Assembly (NCBI GenBank): GCA_050732775.1
Contig: JBOHRN010000025.1
Location: 17,854 to 81,853 of the forward strand
DNA from: JBOHRN01 sp050732775
Lineage (GTDB): Bacteria > Gemmatimonadota > Gemmatimonadetes > Longimicrobiales > Longimicrobiaceae
DNA length: 64,000 bases
Direction: 5' to 3'
Shown: positions 24,748 to 33,701 of the stretch, in pieces
How the letters are laid out: every line of letters begins with the position of its first letter
Position numbering within the stretch: the first letter of the stretch is position 1
Position numbers and translations under genes: made by a program
Notes under the pieces: generated by a model
Told to the model about the DNA's origin: nothing
Database searches by the model: none
The model's input: the letters and a program-made list of their open reading frames with translations, nothing else

Positions 24748-24782
24748 AGAGCGTGTGGAACACCAGACGTTGCCCGCGCTAG

Positions 24783-24813
24783 CCCGGCGGCCCGTTGCCG
24801 GGCCGCCGGGTTT
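24783..24813 (+). terminator. Hairpin terminator after the HmuY/TonB-receptor/chelatase operon
   Basis: A perfect 12-bp GC-rich stem (24783-24794 with 24799-24810) closes a TTGC loop and is followed by only three T before mixed sequence. It lies 35 bp after the stop, between convergent genes. The short T run makes it weaker than the 3.1 kb terminator. Confidence 0.6.
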
Positions 24814-24828
24814 CCACGCTTAGTTGGC

Positions 24829-26334
24829 TTAGAACGTGGCGGTGGCCTCGTTCGAGCAGGTGGTGGTGCCCTCCTCGCAGATCTGGTAGGTGTAGCTGCC
24901 GCCGCCGTGCAGGCCGGTCGCGTCAGTGTAAAAGCCGTCGTTTTCGGTGGTGGCGACGACCGCGCCCTCGCGGTAGACGTCGACGTTGGTCGAAGTCGCC
25001 CCGCTCCACTCCAGGTCGACGTGCTGCTCCCCTTTCACTTTATAGCCGGTCGCGGTGAGCGAGATACCGCCGCCCGACGAGGAGGAGACCGTAACCTCGG
25101 CGGTGTAACTGTCGCTGGCGCCGTCGTCGTCGGTCACCGTGAGAGAGACTGTGTAGGTGCCGTCCGCTTCGTAGCCGTGCGACGGATGCTGCGTGTCGTA
25201 GTCCTCCACCCCGTCGCCATCGACGTCCCAGCTCCACGACGAGATGGTGCCGTCGCTGTCCGTGCTGGTGTCGGTAAAGTCGCAGGTGAGGTCCGTACAG
25301 TCATAAGTGAAGCTCGCCGAGGGCGGGCTGTTAGTACCCCCATCACCCCCGCCCCCCTGGCCCCAACTGTGGCTCGCCAGCACCGGGTAGTGGTCGCTGG
25401 TGGTCTGGTCGTAGTCGGCGACGTACTGGTCGGCCGGAAACACCTGCACAGAGCCGGCGATGTAGCTCGAGTAAGACTCGTTACTGTTCAGGTGGTGGTC
25501 GATCATGTTGTCGTAGTAGACCGTTGAGGTCTCGCCGGCGTTGGTCAGCTCCTCGGTGGGAAAGGTGTACTCGGCGGCGTGGTCCACAAAGTTCTTGTAA
25601 GGTGATTCATAGGGGCGCTGGATCGATTCATCTAGGTCGTCATTGAAGTCGCCTATCACCCATACGGTGGTGGTCGGGTAGTTCGTATCCAGGTACGACT
25701 TCAGGGCGTCCGAAGCGGCCTTGCGCCGTTCCCAAGCGTCTCCCCGGCTGCCGGCCTTGGCGTGCAGGAGGATCAGAACGAGCGGGTTCGTGGCCTCGTT
25801 GAGGGTGACCGTAAGGTCTACTTTGACCGGGGGCCGGCCGGCGAATTCGTGATCGTGGTCGGTCAGGATCACGCGCGCGCTGTCCACGCTCGCCAGCGAG
25901 GTCTTGTAAAGGAGCGCGACCTTTAGCTCGTTGTTGTCGAAGTCGCTGTAGTACTCCGGCCCGTTCGTCACCAAAGGGTCGTTGGCGAGCAGCCCCTGAT
26001 ACCCGTCCAGCTGCGAGACCAGATTGGCGAAGTGGTCTTCGTTGACCACCTCTTGCAAACTCCAGAGATCCATGTCCAAGCCGGCGACCACGTCGCGCAC
26101 GTTCTCGAGCTGGAGCTGCTCGTCCGAGGGCCCGTTCTCCGGGTCGCCGAACCACTCGACGTTCCAAGTACCGAAGTCGAGCGTGGAGGCGTCGCCTGCT
26201 GCGGGAACGGTGGCGAGGGTGGCGGGAGGAACCGCCTCCGGGAGGGTGGTGACCCGCGCGGCGTCGCAGGCGGCGAGCCCGGCTACCAGCGCGACTCCCA
26301 GGGGGCGGGCGAGAACCAGAAGGCTGCTTCGCAT
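24829..26334 (-). CDS. Secreted endonuclease/exonuclease/phosphatase-family lipoprotein with PKD domain
   Basis: The lipoprotein signal ends LAAC (about Cys23). Residues 50-330 are an EEP-fold hydrolase (DNase I/phosphatase superfamily) with FGTWNVEWFG, WSLQEVV, LLHAKAGS, VIGDFNDD and TSDHYPVL, all catalytic signature blocks. A PKD domain (about 345-430) carries the SWDVDGDGVEDYDTQHPSHGY motif. A C-terminal Ig/FN3-like strand region follows, with YQICEEGTTTCSN. The ATG at 26334 has GGGAG about 8 bp upstream; the longer upstream frame has no support. Probably a surface nuclease or phosphoesterase that scavenges nucleotides or phosphate. It converges on the heme operon. Confidence 0.85.
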   Translation of the reverse strand: MRSSLLVLARPLGVALVAGLAACDAARVTTLPEAVPPATLATVPAAGDASTLDFGTWNVEWFGDPENGPSDEQLQLENVRDVVAGLDMDLWSLQEVVNEDHFANLVSQLDGYQGLLANDPLVTNGPEYYSDFDNNELKVALLYKTSLASVDSARVILTDHDHEFAGRPPVKVDLTVTLNEATNPLVLILLHAKAGSRGDAWERRKAASDALKSYLDTNYPTTTVWVIGDFNDDLDESIQRPYESPYKNFVDHAAEYTFPTEELTNAGETSTVYYDNMIDHHLNSNESYSSYIAGSVQVFPADQYVADYDQTTSDHYPVLASHSWGQGGGGDGGTNSPPSASFTYDCTDLTCDFTDTSTDSDGTISSWSWDVDGDGVEDYDTQHPSHGYEADGTYTVSLTVTDDDGASDSYTAEVTVSSSSGGGISLTATGYKVKGEQHVDLEWSGATSTNVDVYREGAVVATTENDGFYTDATGLHGGGSYTYQICEEGTTTCSNEATATF

Positions 26335-26375
26335 GTGTCTTCTCCCGTGCATGAAGAGTGAAGTGGAGTAGCGTA

Positions 26376-26404
26376 ACCATACCCAACCCGGACCCGGAGA
26401 GCAA
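26376..26404 (-). promoter_or_regulatory. Probable promoter of the lipoprotein nuclease gene
   Basis: On the minus strand TTGCTC (26404-26399) is followed after 17 bp by TATGGT (26381-26376). It gives a leader of about 35 nt. Moderate match. Confidence 0.4.
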
Positions 26405-26505
26405 CCGTTCCCCAACAGTGGTACTAAAACGGTACGACGTAGCCGCCAAGCCGTTACGGAGCTGGGGTGGTTGACAGCAAGATGCGCCCAGGCGAAGGTA
26501 GGTAC

Positions 26506-27060
26506 ATGGCCGAAGACACATTGGTGGCGCCCCAGACGGGCGAGCTCCGCATGGAGGAGCACGCCAAGGAGGAGCGCTACGCCGAGGTGCTGCGTCGCAT
26601 CCGAGCGGTGGTCGAGCCGGAGAATGATCTGCTGGCGTGCCTGGCCTCCACCGTCTGCCTCCTGCACCACGCCTTTCCTTACTACTTCTGGACCGGATTC
26701 TACCGCCGGGTGGGGCCCGAACTGCTCAGGGTGGGGCCGTACCAGGGCACGCTGGGCTGCGTCGATATCCCCTTTGGCCGCGGCGTGTGCGGTACCAGCG
26801 CGGCGCGGGGTGAAACCCTGATCGTGGACGACGTGGACACCTTTCCCGGCCACATCGCCTGCGATTCGGCGTCGCGCTCCGAGATCGTGGTGCCGGTCTA
26901 CACAGGCGACCGGTTGATCGGCGTGCTGGACGTGGATAGTACCTTGAAGGCCGCCTTCGACCAGGTGGACCGCCACTGGCTGGAGGAGATCGCGGCTCTG
27001 GTCGGCGGCAAGGAGACGCCCCCGGTGGTTTGGCGGGAGGGCTTGTCCGATCCAGCCTAA
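26506..27060 (+). CDS. msrC: Free methionine-(R)-sulfoxide reductase (GAF-domain fRMsr)
   Basis: This cytosolic enzyme reduces free methionine-R-sulfoxide using three redox cysteines. The GAF fold covers about residues 25-170. Cys85, Cys95 (GRGVCGTSAA) and Cys119 (FPGHIACDSASRSEIVVPV) match the three cysteines of the E. coli enzyme almost position for position. The terminal DRLIGVLDVDS strand is conserved. The start ATG at 26506 is preferred over in-frame codons at 26467/26482; a TTGACA at 26471-26476 suggests those lie in the promoter. A 5-nt AAGGT also sits 6 bp before the ATG. It is followed by a lytic transglycosylase, with no clear functional tie. Confidence 0.93.
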   Translation: MAEDTLVAPQTGELRMEEHAKEERYAEVLRRIRAVVEPENDLLACLASTVCLLHHAFPYYFWTGFYRRVGPELLRVGPYQGTLGCVDIPFGRGVCGTSAARGETLIVDDVDTFPGHIACDSASRSEIVVPVYTGDRLIGVLDVDSTLKAAFDQVDRHWLEEIAALVGGKETPPVVWREGLSDPA

Positions 27061-27110
27061 GGAGCGATATTGAAACGGTTTGCGCTAAGCCGGTCACCAA
27101 GGAGTGAGAC

Positions 27111-27803
27111 GTGAACTCGTGCAGCGGTCGCTTCCAGCTCTGGATCCCGCTGGCGGCCATCTTCGTAGCCGGCGCGGCCGTCTGGACCCGTGCCGAACCG
27201 CCCCGGGCGGCTTCCTCGGCGACGGGGCCGTTGTCAGTGCTGGACACCCTGCGGGTATTTACGCTCCAGGAGGTCCACCGGCCGGAGGGGGTGTGGCGGC
27301 GCATCCGCGATGAAGTCCGCAGGATCCGAGAGCCCGACGTTTCGGACCTTTCCCTTCTGCGCTACACGCTAGAATACACGGTCTCCGATGAACTCGCCTC
27401 CGACATCGTGGAGGCGGCTAGGGCCGAGGGGCTCGACCCCGACCTCGGCTTTCGGCTGGTGCGGGTAGAGAGCCGCTTCCGGATCAGTGCCCGCGGGCCG
27501 TCTGGCGCTCTCGGGCTCACACAGCTCTTACCCTCCACCGCTCGTTCCGTAGACCCCACACTCCGCAGCGAGGCCGACATCCTGAACCCCGACCGGAACC
27601 TGCGGACGGGCTTCCGCTACCTGCGCCGCATGATTGAGCGGTACGGCGGAGACGTGCGGCTCGGGCTGCTGGCGTACAACCGCGGTCCCGGCACGGTGGA
27701 GCGGGTGCTGCGCGGGGGGATGGATCCTGAAAACGGCTACTCCCGCAAAGTGCTGGGTAGCGGCGTGGGCGCTTACACCGGACCGGGTCTGCTGGCGCGG
27801 TAG
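27111..27803 (+). CDS. Small lytic transglycosylase (SLT domain)
   Basis: This is an exported murein hydrolase. A signal/anchor segment (WIPLAAIFVAGAAVW, about 10-25) and a linker precede the SLT domain (about 95-225). The catalytic Glu lies in RLVRVESRFR, followed by SARGPSGALGLTQLLPSTAR and LLAYNRGPGTVERVL. At 230 aa it is a minimal MltE/Slt-like enzyme, unlike the TPR-bearing one at 3.2 kb. The GTG start has AAGGAG 6 bp upstream. It precedes the PH-domain gene pair by 39 bp. Confidence 0.9.
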   Translation: MNSCSGRFQLWIPLAAIFVAGAAVWTRAEPPRAASSATGPLSVLDTLRVFTLQEVHRPEGVWRRIRDEVRRIREPDVSDLSLLRYTLEYTVSDELASDIVEAARAEGLDPDLGFRLVRVESRFRISARGPSGALGLTQLLPSTARSVDPTLRSEADILNPDRNLRTGFRYLRRMIERYGGDVRLGLLAYNRGPGTVERVLRGGMDPENGYSRKVLGSGVGAYTGPGLLAR

Positions 27804-27842
27804 AACTTGCCAAGAGTGGCCGGTCGGACCACACTCTAGGGC

Positions 27843-28367
27843 ATGGACACACCGTACCAGAGGCCCTACCCGCACCCCGCGACCCCTGAACCGCCCTCTC
27901 AGCCCGAGTTCGAGCGGCTAGATCCCGCCGTGATCCGGCTCTGGCGGGTGAGTGCGTCCATCGGGCTGCTACTTGCCGGTCTACTGGCGCTGGTTCCACT
28001 CGGATTTATGCTCCCCGGGGCGGGCCGGTACGCCCTCGCCGCGGCCGCCCTGGTACTGGCGGTGGCGTGGATTATCTGGTGGCCCCCGGCTCGCTACCGA
28101 AGTTGGAGCTTCCTGATGGGAGAGGGGAAGATGGTGGCGCGCCACGGCGTGTTCTGGCGCACGGTGAGCGTGATTCCGTACACCCGCATCCAGCACGTGG
28201 ACACCCAGCGCGGTCCGCTGGAGAGGGGGTTCGGATTGGCCACCTTGGTGGTGTTCACCGCGGGCACACAAGGCGCGAGTGTTCCCGTTCCCGGTCTGGC
28301 CAGCGCCCGCGCCGAGCGGATGCGCGACCGGCTAGCGGAGCTGGGCGGCTACGACGATGCGGTCTGA
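27843..28367 (+). CDS. bPH2/YdbS-like membrane protein
   Basis: Two transmembrane helices (about 43-62 and 64-80) are followed by a bacterial PH-like (bPH2) domain, seen in YRSWSFLMGEGKMVARHGVFWRTVSVIPYTRIQHVDTQRGPLERGFGLATLVV. This is the standard YdbS pattern. Proteins of this pair sit in the membrane; in Bacillus YdbS/YdbT influence resistance to bacteriocin-like peptides. The last 11 bases overlap the partner YdbT-like gene, so they are co-expressed. Confidence 0.88.
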   Translation: MDTPYQRPYPHPATPEPPSQPEFERLDPAVIRLWRVSASIGLLLAGLLALVPLGFMLPGAGRYALAAAALVLAVAWIIWWPPARYRSWSFLMGEGKMVARHGVFWRTVSVIPYTRIQHVDTQRGPLERGFGLATLVVFTAGTQGASVPVPGLASARAERMRDRLAELGGYDDAV

Positions 28368-29895
28368 TCCGGAGACCGGACGCCGGCTCCACCCCCTGAC
28401 GCTCATCTTTGAGGCGATCCGCTTCGGCCGCAGTTTCGTGATCCCAGCCGTGGTGGCCGGGGTGGGCACGGGGGGAGACGACCTGATCCGCATGCTCGCC
28501 TTCACGGCCCTCTTCATTGCCGTCCCCGCGCCCTTCTACGCCGTGCTCCGCTACCTGACCTTTCGCTACCGGCTGGCCGGGAACGAGCTGGTAATAGACT
28601 CGGGCATGCTGGAGCGCAAACGCCGGGTTATCCCCCTACACCGGGTGCAAAACATCGACACCCGCCGGAGCTTTCTACAACGTCTCCTCAAGGTGGCCGA
28701 GGTGCGGGTCGAGACGGCGAGCAGCGAAGGGGCGGAGGCGTCGCTGGTGGTGCTGGGGGTGGGCGAGGCCGAATCGCTCCGGGCCGAAATGCTCCGGCGC
28801 CGGAGAGCGGCCGGCAAAGGAGAGTCAGCAGGCGAAGAGGCCGCCCCGCTCGCCCCCGATTCCCGCCGGGTCGCCGCCCTCTCGGTGGGGGAGCTGGCCA
28901 TCGCCGGAGCCACGGCCAACCGGGCGGGCCTGATCGCCGTGGGCATCGCCAGCGCCATCGAGCTCCTGACCGAGCTGCGGATAGATCTGCCCGTCCCCGA
29001 CCTGGATCCCGAGTCGGTGCTCGCCAGCACGCCCGTCTTTGGCGTACTGTTGGTGGCTCTGGCTCTCATCCTCGCGGTGGTGATCGTGGGGTGGGTAATC
29101 TCCATAGTAACCACGGTGATCGGTTTTCACGGCTTCGTACTAGACCGCCGGGGCGACGAACTGCGCAAGCGGTACGGGCTGCTGAGCCGCACCGAGGCAC
29201 ACGTCCCGCTGGAGCGAGTACAGGCGGTGCGCGTCGAGGAGTCGCTTCTGAGACGTCCGTTCGGGCTGGCTGCCCTCAAGATCGAGACCGCCGGTTCGCG
29301 CGTCGGGCAGGGCCAGCGGGGTGGGGCAGAGGCGTTCATCCCCATCGCCCGCCGGGCCGACGTGCCCCGGCTGGTGGCCGAGCTTTTCGATGACTTTGAC
29401 TACGCTGCGGTCCGCTACCGGCCCTCCCACCCGAAGGCGGCGCGGCGGGCGTTGGGCCGTTACTCGGTGCCGGTGGCCGTGCTCTGGCTGCTCCTCTTCT
29501 GGTTGGGTGGATGGAGGTCTTCGCTCTGGGCGCTGCCCCTGTTAGCGGTTTCGTACCTCTGTTCGCGGGTGTACCTGCGCCACTTGGGCCACGCCCTGGA
29601 GCCGGGCTTCGTGGTGGCCAGAAACGGCTTTTGGAACCGCATCACCTGGGTGATCCCGGAGCGGAAGGTGCAGACCGTCCACCAGACCGAGAGCCCGTTC
29701 CAAAGGCGGCACGGACTGGCCACGGTCACCGTCGACACCGCGGCCGCGAGCGGACTGCGCCAGCCCGGGGCCGTGGATCTGGGGCGGACGGACGCCAACG
29801 AGTTTCTGGCGGCTCTATCGGAGCGGGTGGTAAGGCCCGCCGGGGAGGAGCGACCCCGCTTGCATGACACCAGCCGATTTCGCAGCTTGGGATAG
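28357..29895 (+). CDS. bPH2/YdbT-like membrane protein with repeated PH domains
   Basis: This is a large partner of the YdbS-like protein. It carries three bPH2 units, each recognisable by a ...RVIPLHRVQNIDTRRS, ...VPLERVQAVRVEES or ...VIPERKVQTVHQTE core followed by FGLA or HGLA. The units are separated by paired membrane helices (about 25-65, 180-260 and 370-400). The 512 aa length is typical for YdbT. It starts inside the end of the upstream gene and ends 5 bp before an FdhF/YdeP-family gene. Function in envelope stress or peptide export is inferred from the family only. Confidence 0.88.
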   Translation: MRSDPETGRRLHPLTLIFEAIRFGRSFVIPAVVAGVGTGGDDLIRMLAFTALFIAVPAPFYAVLRYLTFRYRLAGNELVIDSGMLERKRRVIPLHRVQNIDTRRSFLQRLLKVAEVRVETASSEGAEASLVVLGVGEAESLRAEMLRRRRAAGKGESAGEEAAPLAPDSRRVAALSVGELAIAGATANRAGLIAVGIASAIELLTELRIDLPVPDLDPESVLASTPVFGVLLVALALILAVVIVGWVISIVTTVIGFHGFVLDRRGDELRKRYGLLSRTEAHVPLERVQAVRVEESLLRRPFGLAALKIETAGSRVGQGQRGGAEAFIPIARRADVPRLVAELFDDFDYAAVRYRPSHPKAARRALGRYSVPVAVLWLLLFWLGGWRSSLWALPLLAVSYLCSRVYLRHLGHALEPGFVVARNGFWNRITWVIPERKVQTVHQTESPFQRRHGLATVTVDTAAASGLRQPGAVDLGRTDANEFLAALSERVVRPAGEERPRLHDTSRFRSLG

Positions 29896-29900
29896 CCCTC

Positions 29901-32177
29901 ATGCCAGACCAACCCGACTCGCTCAACCCCTACGACCGCCCCGCGGGCGGAATCTCGGCCGTGACCAGCACCCTGCGCCACCTGCTGGGCGCGCGTTCCC
30001 TCGGCCGGGGAGTAAGGGCGCTACGGGTGATGAACCAGACGAGCGGCTTCGACTGTCCGGGGTGCGCATGGCCCGAGCCGGAAGACCGTTCCGCCTTCGA
30101 GTTTTGCGAGAACGGCGCCAAAGCCGTCGCGGCCGAGGCGACCCGCGAGCGGGTAGGGCCTTCATTCTTCGAGGAGTTTTCCATCTCGGCACTGCTCGAT
30201 AAGTCCGACCACTGGCTGGACAGGCAAGGCCGCCTTACCCACCCGGTACTCAGACCGGCGGGGTCGGATCGCTATCAAGCCGTTTCTTGGGACGACGCTT
30301 TCGAGTTGGCGGGCGAGGCGCTCCGCTCGCTCGAAAGCCCTGACCAAGCGGCCTTTTACACTTCGGGCCGGACCAGCAACGAGGCCGCTTACCTGCTCCA
30401 ACTCTTTGTCCGCCTGTGGGGGACCAACAACCTCCCCGACTGCTCGAATCTGTGCCACGAATCGAGCGGCGTGGGGCTCACCCGTTCCATCGGCAGCGGC
30501 AAGGGGAGCGTCCAGCTCAGCGACTTCGAGCGCGCCGAAGCCATCTTCGTGATCGGCCAGAACCCGGGTACCAACCACCCCCGCATGCTAAACGTGCTCC
30601 AGCGGGCAGCCCGCCGGGGGGCGAAGATAGTGGCGATCAACCCCCTCAGGGAGCGGGGGCTGGAGCGCTTCACCGACCCCCAGGAGCCGTGGAACGCTCT
30701 GCTCGGCAGGTCTACCCCTATAGCCAGCCACTACCTCCAGCCCCAGCCCGGCTCGGACGTCGCCCTCCTCAAGGGCATCATGAAACACCTACTCGAGCAC
30801 GAACGGGCTGCTCCCGGCACCGTGCTCGACCACGGCTTCATCCAGGAGCACACCACCGGGATCGGCTCCCTGATCGCAGATCTGGAAACCACCACCTGGA
30901 CAGAAATCGAGCGGGAGACGGGGCTCTCCGAAGCGAGCATCCGTCCGGTCTCCGAGGTCTACATACGCTCGCCGGCCACCATCGTTTGCTGGGCGATGGG
31001 GCTAACCCAACACGAGCATGGTGTCGACAACGTGATTTCGTGCGCCAACCTGCTCCTGCTCAAAGGCAATATCGGCCGGCCGGGGGCCGGGCCGTGTCCG
31101 GTGCGGGGACACAGCAACGTGCAGGGAGACCGCACCATGGGGATCACCCACCGGCCGCCGGAGGAGTTTCTGGCCCGGCTGGAGGAGCGCTACGGCTTCC
31201 AAGCGCCGCGCAGGGCCGGCCTCGACGTGGTCGAGACCATCAGGGCCATGGGGGAGGCGAAGATCCGCTTCTTCCTCTCCCTGGGGGGCAACTTTCTCTC
31301 GGCCAGCCCGGACACCGAAGCCACGGCGCGCGCGCTGGGCACGCCCGGGCTGTCAATCTATATCGCCACCAAGCTCAACCGGAGCCACCTGGTCACGGGG
31401 GAGCGGGCGATGATCTGGCCGTGCCTGGGCCGCAGCGAGCGCGACCGGCGGGCCGGAGGCGTGCAGCGGGTCACGGTGGAAGACTCCATGAGCTCTGTGC
31501 ACGCCTCCCAGGGCCGCAACCGCCCGGCGTCCGGGCAGCTGTTGAGTGAGCCCGCCATCGTATGCCGGCTGGCCGCGGCTACCCTGCCGGCGAACCCGCG
31601 CGCCGACTGGGCGGGGTGGCGCGAGAGCTACGACCTGATCCGTGACGAGATCGAGGCGGTGATCCCCGGCTTCGAGCGCTTCAACCAGCGCATCTCCAAG
31701 CCGGGCGGTTTTACCCTTCCCCACCCGGCGTCGCGGCGCGAGTGGAAGAGCAAGGGCGGCAAGGCCGAGTTCGTGCCCGTGCCCATCCCCCGCCACCGGC
31801 TGAAGCCGGGGGAGTTGCGGCTCTTCACCATCCGCTCGCACGACCAGTACAACACCACCATCTACGGTCTGGACGACCGCTACCGGGGAGTCCGGGGTGA
31901 GCGCCGGGTCATCTTTCTGCACCCCGACGACATGGCCGAGAGGGGGATCGGGCCGGGCGATGAGTTGGAGGTCCGTTCGCGCGGGCGGGACGGCCGCGAA
32001 CTGCTGGCCACCCGCTTCAAGGCGGTTCCGTACGACTTACCCCGCGGCTCGGCCGCTGCTTACTTCCCCGAGGCCAACGTGTTGGTGCCGCTCGACCGGA
32101 CCGCCGCGGGGAGCAACACCCCGGCCTCCAAGCTGGTTCCCGTGACGGTGCGGTGCGGCTCCGGGAAGGGAGGGTGA
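29901..32177 (+). CDS. FdhF/YdeP-family molybdopterin oxidoreductase
   Basis: This is a formate dehydrogenase alpha-like molybdoenzyme. An N-terminal motif, FDCPGCAWPEPEDR, resembles the family's remnant iron-sulfur region. The active-site segment SNLCHESSGVGLTRSIG puts a Cys, not selenocysteine, at the metal-ligand position (about residue 185). The bis-MGD contacts include VIGQNPGTNHPRML and the C-terminal TIRSHDQYNTTIYG. At 758 aa it matches YdeP, whose substrate is unknown in E. coli (acid-resistance link). A sulfurtransferase FdhD gene follows, as required to activate such enzymes. A cytosolic enzyme with no signal peptide. Confidence 0.9.
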   Translation: MPDQPDSLNPYDRPAGGISAVTSTLRHLLGARSLGRGVRALRVMNQTSGFDCPGCAWPEPEDRSAFEFCENGAKAVAAEATRERVGPSFFEEFSISALLDKSDHWLDRQGRLTHPVLRPAGSDRYQAVSWDDAFELAGEALRSLESPDQAAFYTSGRTSNEAAYLLQLFVRLWGTNNLPDCSNLCHESSGVGLTRSIGSGKGSVQLSDFERAEAIFVIGQNPGTNHPRMLNVLQRAARRGAKIVAINPLRERGLERFTDPQEPWNALLGRSTPIASHYLQPQPGSDVALLKGIMKHLLEHERAAPGTVLDHGFIQEHTTGIGSLIADLETTTWTEIERETGLSEASIRPVSEVYIRSPATIVCWAMGLTQHEHGVDNVISCANLLLLKGNIGRPGAGPCPVRGHSNVQGDRTMGITHRPPEEFLARLEERYGFQAPRRAGLDVVETIRAMGEAKIRFFLSLGGNFLSASPDTEATARALGTPGLSIYIATKLNRSHLVTGERAMIWPCLGRSERDRRAGGVQRVTVEDSMSSVHASQGRNRPASGQLLSEPAIVCRLAAATLPANPRADWAGWRESYDLIRDEIEAVIPGFERFNQRISKPGGFTLPHPASRREWKSKGGKAEFVPVPIPRHRLKPGELRLFTIRSHDQYNTTIYGLDDRYRGVRGERRVIFLHPDDMAERGIGPGDELEVRSRGRDGRELLATRFKAVPYDLPRGSAAAYFPEANVLVPLDRTAAGSNTPASKLVPVTVRCGSGKGG

Positions 32178-32179
32178 GG

Positions 32180-33064
32180 GTGCGGCCTAAGAGTGTCGTG
32201 CGGCGTCGGGTGCGGCAGGTGCGGCGGTCCGGCGCCGGGGTGGAAACCCGCCTCCGTTCGGACTCCCTGGCCGCGGAGGAGCCGCTGGAGGTGCGCGTGG
32301 CCGCGGGCGGAGCCGTGACCCCGGTCTCGGTGACCATGCGCACCCCCGGCTACGACTTCGAGCTGGCCGCCGGCTTTCTGTACGGTGAAGGGGTAGTAGA
32401 TCGCCGGGGCGACGTGCTGAGCATCCGCTACTGCAAGGGCGGCGCCCAGCACTACAACACGGTCACGGTGGAGCTACGGCCGGGCGCTCGCTTCGATCCA
32501 GAACGGCTGCGGCGGAACGTGTACACCACTTCGAGCTGCGGGGTGTGCGGCAAGGCGTCTATCGAACGGGTACAAGCCCTGCCCAAGGCGCCACCCGCGG
32601 AGGGGATGGCCGGCGCAGGCGCTCGCGTACCGGCCGAGGTGATCCTCGGGCTCCCGGAAGCTCTGCGCGCGGCCCAGCCGGTGTTCGAGAGGACGGGTGG
32701 TCTGCACGCCGCCGCCCTCTTCTCGTTGAATGGGGAGCTACTCCGGCTGCGCGAGGACGTGGGCCGGCATAACGCCCTGGACAAGGTGACCGGGTCGCTC
32801 CTGCTAGCAGATGGACTCCCAGCCGGGGGAGTACTGCTGGTGAGCGGCCGGCTCAGCTTCGAGCTAGTGCAGAAGGCGGCCCGGGCCGGAGCACCAGTCC
32901 TGGCCGGCGTTTCCGCGCCTTCGTCGCTAGCCGTGGAGCTGGCCGCAGAGGTCGGAATCACCCTGGTCGGTTTCCTGCGCGGGGGCCGCTTCAACGTCTA
33001 CGCGGGAGAAGAACGGATCGTGCTCGAACGCGGCTTGGCGGGCGCCGGATTACCGACCCAATGA
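32180..33064 (+). CDS. fdhD: Formate dehydrogenase accessory sulfurtransferase FdhD
   Basis: FdhD passes sulfur from a cysteine desulfurase to the molybdenum cofactor of formate dehydrogenase-like enzymes. The sulfur-carrying pair is in TSSCGVCGKASIE (CxxC). Other conserved blocks are EEPLEVRV, YDFELAAGFLYGEGVV, LNGELLRLREDVGRHNALDKV and RLSFELVQKAARAGAPVLAGVSAPSSLAVELA. The GTG at 32180 has GGGAGG 6 bp upstream. Earlier in-frame GTGs (32153, 32174) are possible but poorly spaced. It directly follows, and should serve, the FdhF-like gene, and overlaps the next gene by ATGA. Confidence 0.93.
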   Translation: MRPKSVVRRRVRQVRRSGAGVETRLRSDSLAAEEPLEVRVAAGGAVTPVSVTMRTPGYDFELAAGFLYGEGVVDRRGDVLSIRYCKGGAQHYNTVTVELRPGARFDPERLRRNVYTTSSCGVCGKASIERVQALPKAPPAEGMAGAGARVPAEVILGLPEALRAAQPVFERTGGLHAAALFSLNGELLRLREDVGRHNALDKVTGSLLLADGLPAGGVLLVSGRLSFELVQKAARAGAPVLAGVSAPSSLAVELAAEVGITLVGFLRGGRFNVYAGEERIVLERGLAGAGLPTQ

Positions 33065-33699
33065 AGCTAGCTTACCGGCGTATACTCTTCCTCGTCTTGT
33101 TTGCGCCCGGGCTAGCGGCGTGCGGCGAAGAGGTGGATCTGCGCGAAGAGTGGCAGGAGCACATCGGCGAGGATGGCGGAGAGCGGTTGGGGGAACGACC
33201 CGCGGACGGCACGGCGGGCCCGGAGGAGCCGGGTCAGCAGGGAGAAGAGGTGCCTTTTGAGGGGACGGCCGGGATCCTGGAGAAGGAACCGCCCAGGGCG
33301 CCGCCCGCCGTGCTCACCGAGGTACGCTCCGGGCGCAACCGGGGCTTCGACCGGGTGGTGTTCGAGTTCGCGGGGGGAGGGTTACCCGGTTACCACCTGG
33401 AGTATATCGACCGGCCGATCCGGGACTGCGGGTCCGGCGAGCCGTTCGAGGTGGCGGGGGAGGGGTGGTTGCGGGTGCGGCTCCAGCCCGCCCGAGCCCA
33501 CACCTTCGAGGGAGAGGGGGCCCGCGCCACGGTCGAGAACCGGAACCGCGCGCCAGCTCTCCCCAACCTGGTGGCTCTGCGGCTCACCTGCGACTTCGAA
33601 GCTAACCTGGAGTGGGTGCTGGGGGTCCGTTCACCTAACCGCTACCGGGTCTTTGAACTGAGGGAGCCGGCCCGGCTGGTGGTAGACGTGCTGCACTGA
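33061..33699 (+). CDS. AMIN-like domain lipoprotein
   Basis: The signal ends in LAACG (Cys about 21). A charged, low-complexity linker follows to about residue 80. The folded part resembles the AMIN-like domain: LTEVRSGRNRGFDRVVFEFAGG, GYHLEYIDRP, RVRLQPARAHTF... and the closing YRVFELREPARLVVDV. AMIN domains bind cell-wall or outer-membrane structures. The gene overlaps fdhD by ATGA, although nothing obvious ties it to formate dehydrogenase. Two cysteines (IRDCGSG and LTCDFE) could form a disulfide. Confidence 0.72.
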   Translation: MKLAYRRILFLVLFAPGLAACGEEVDLREEWQEHIGEDGGERLGERPADGTAGPEEPGQQGEEVPFEGTAGILEKEPPRAPPAVLTEVRSGRNRGFDRVVFEFAGGGLPGYHLEYIDRPIRDCGSGEPFEVAGEGWLRVRLQPARAHTFEGEGARATVENRNRAPALPNLVALRLTCDFEANLEWVLGVRSPNRYRVFELREPARLVVDVLH

Positions 33700-33701
33700 C
33701 T

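Noticed and set aside
26335..26976. N-terminal extension of the nuclease lipoprotein to 715 aa
   Set aside because: It crosses the fRMsr gene on the other strand; a lipoprotein signal with a ribosome site begins at 26334.
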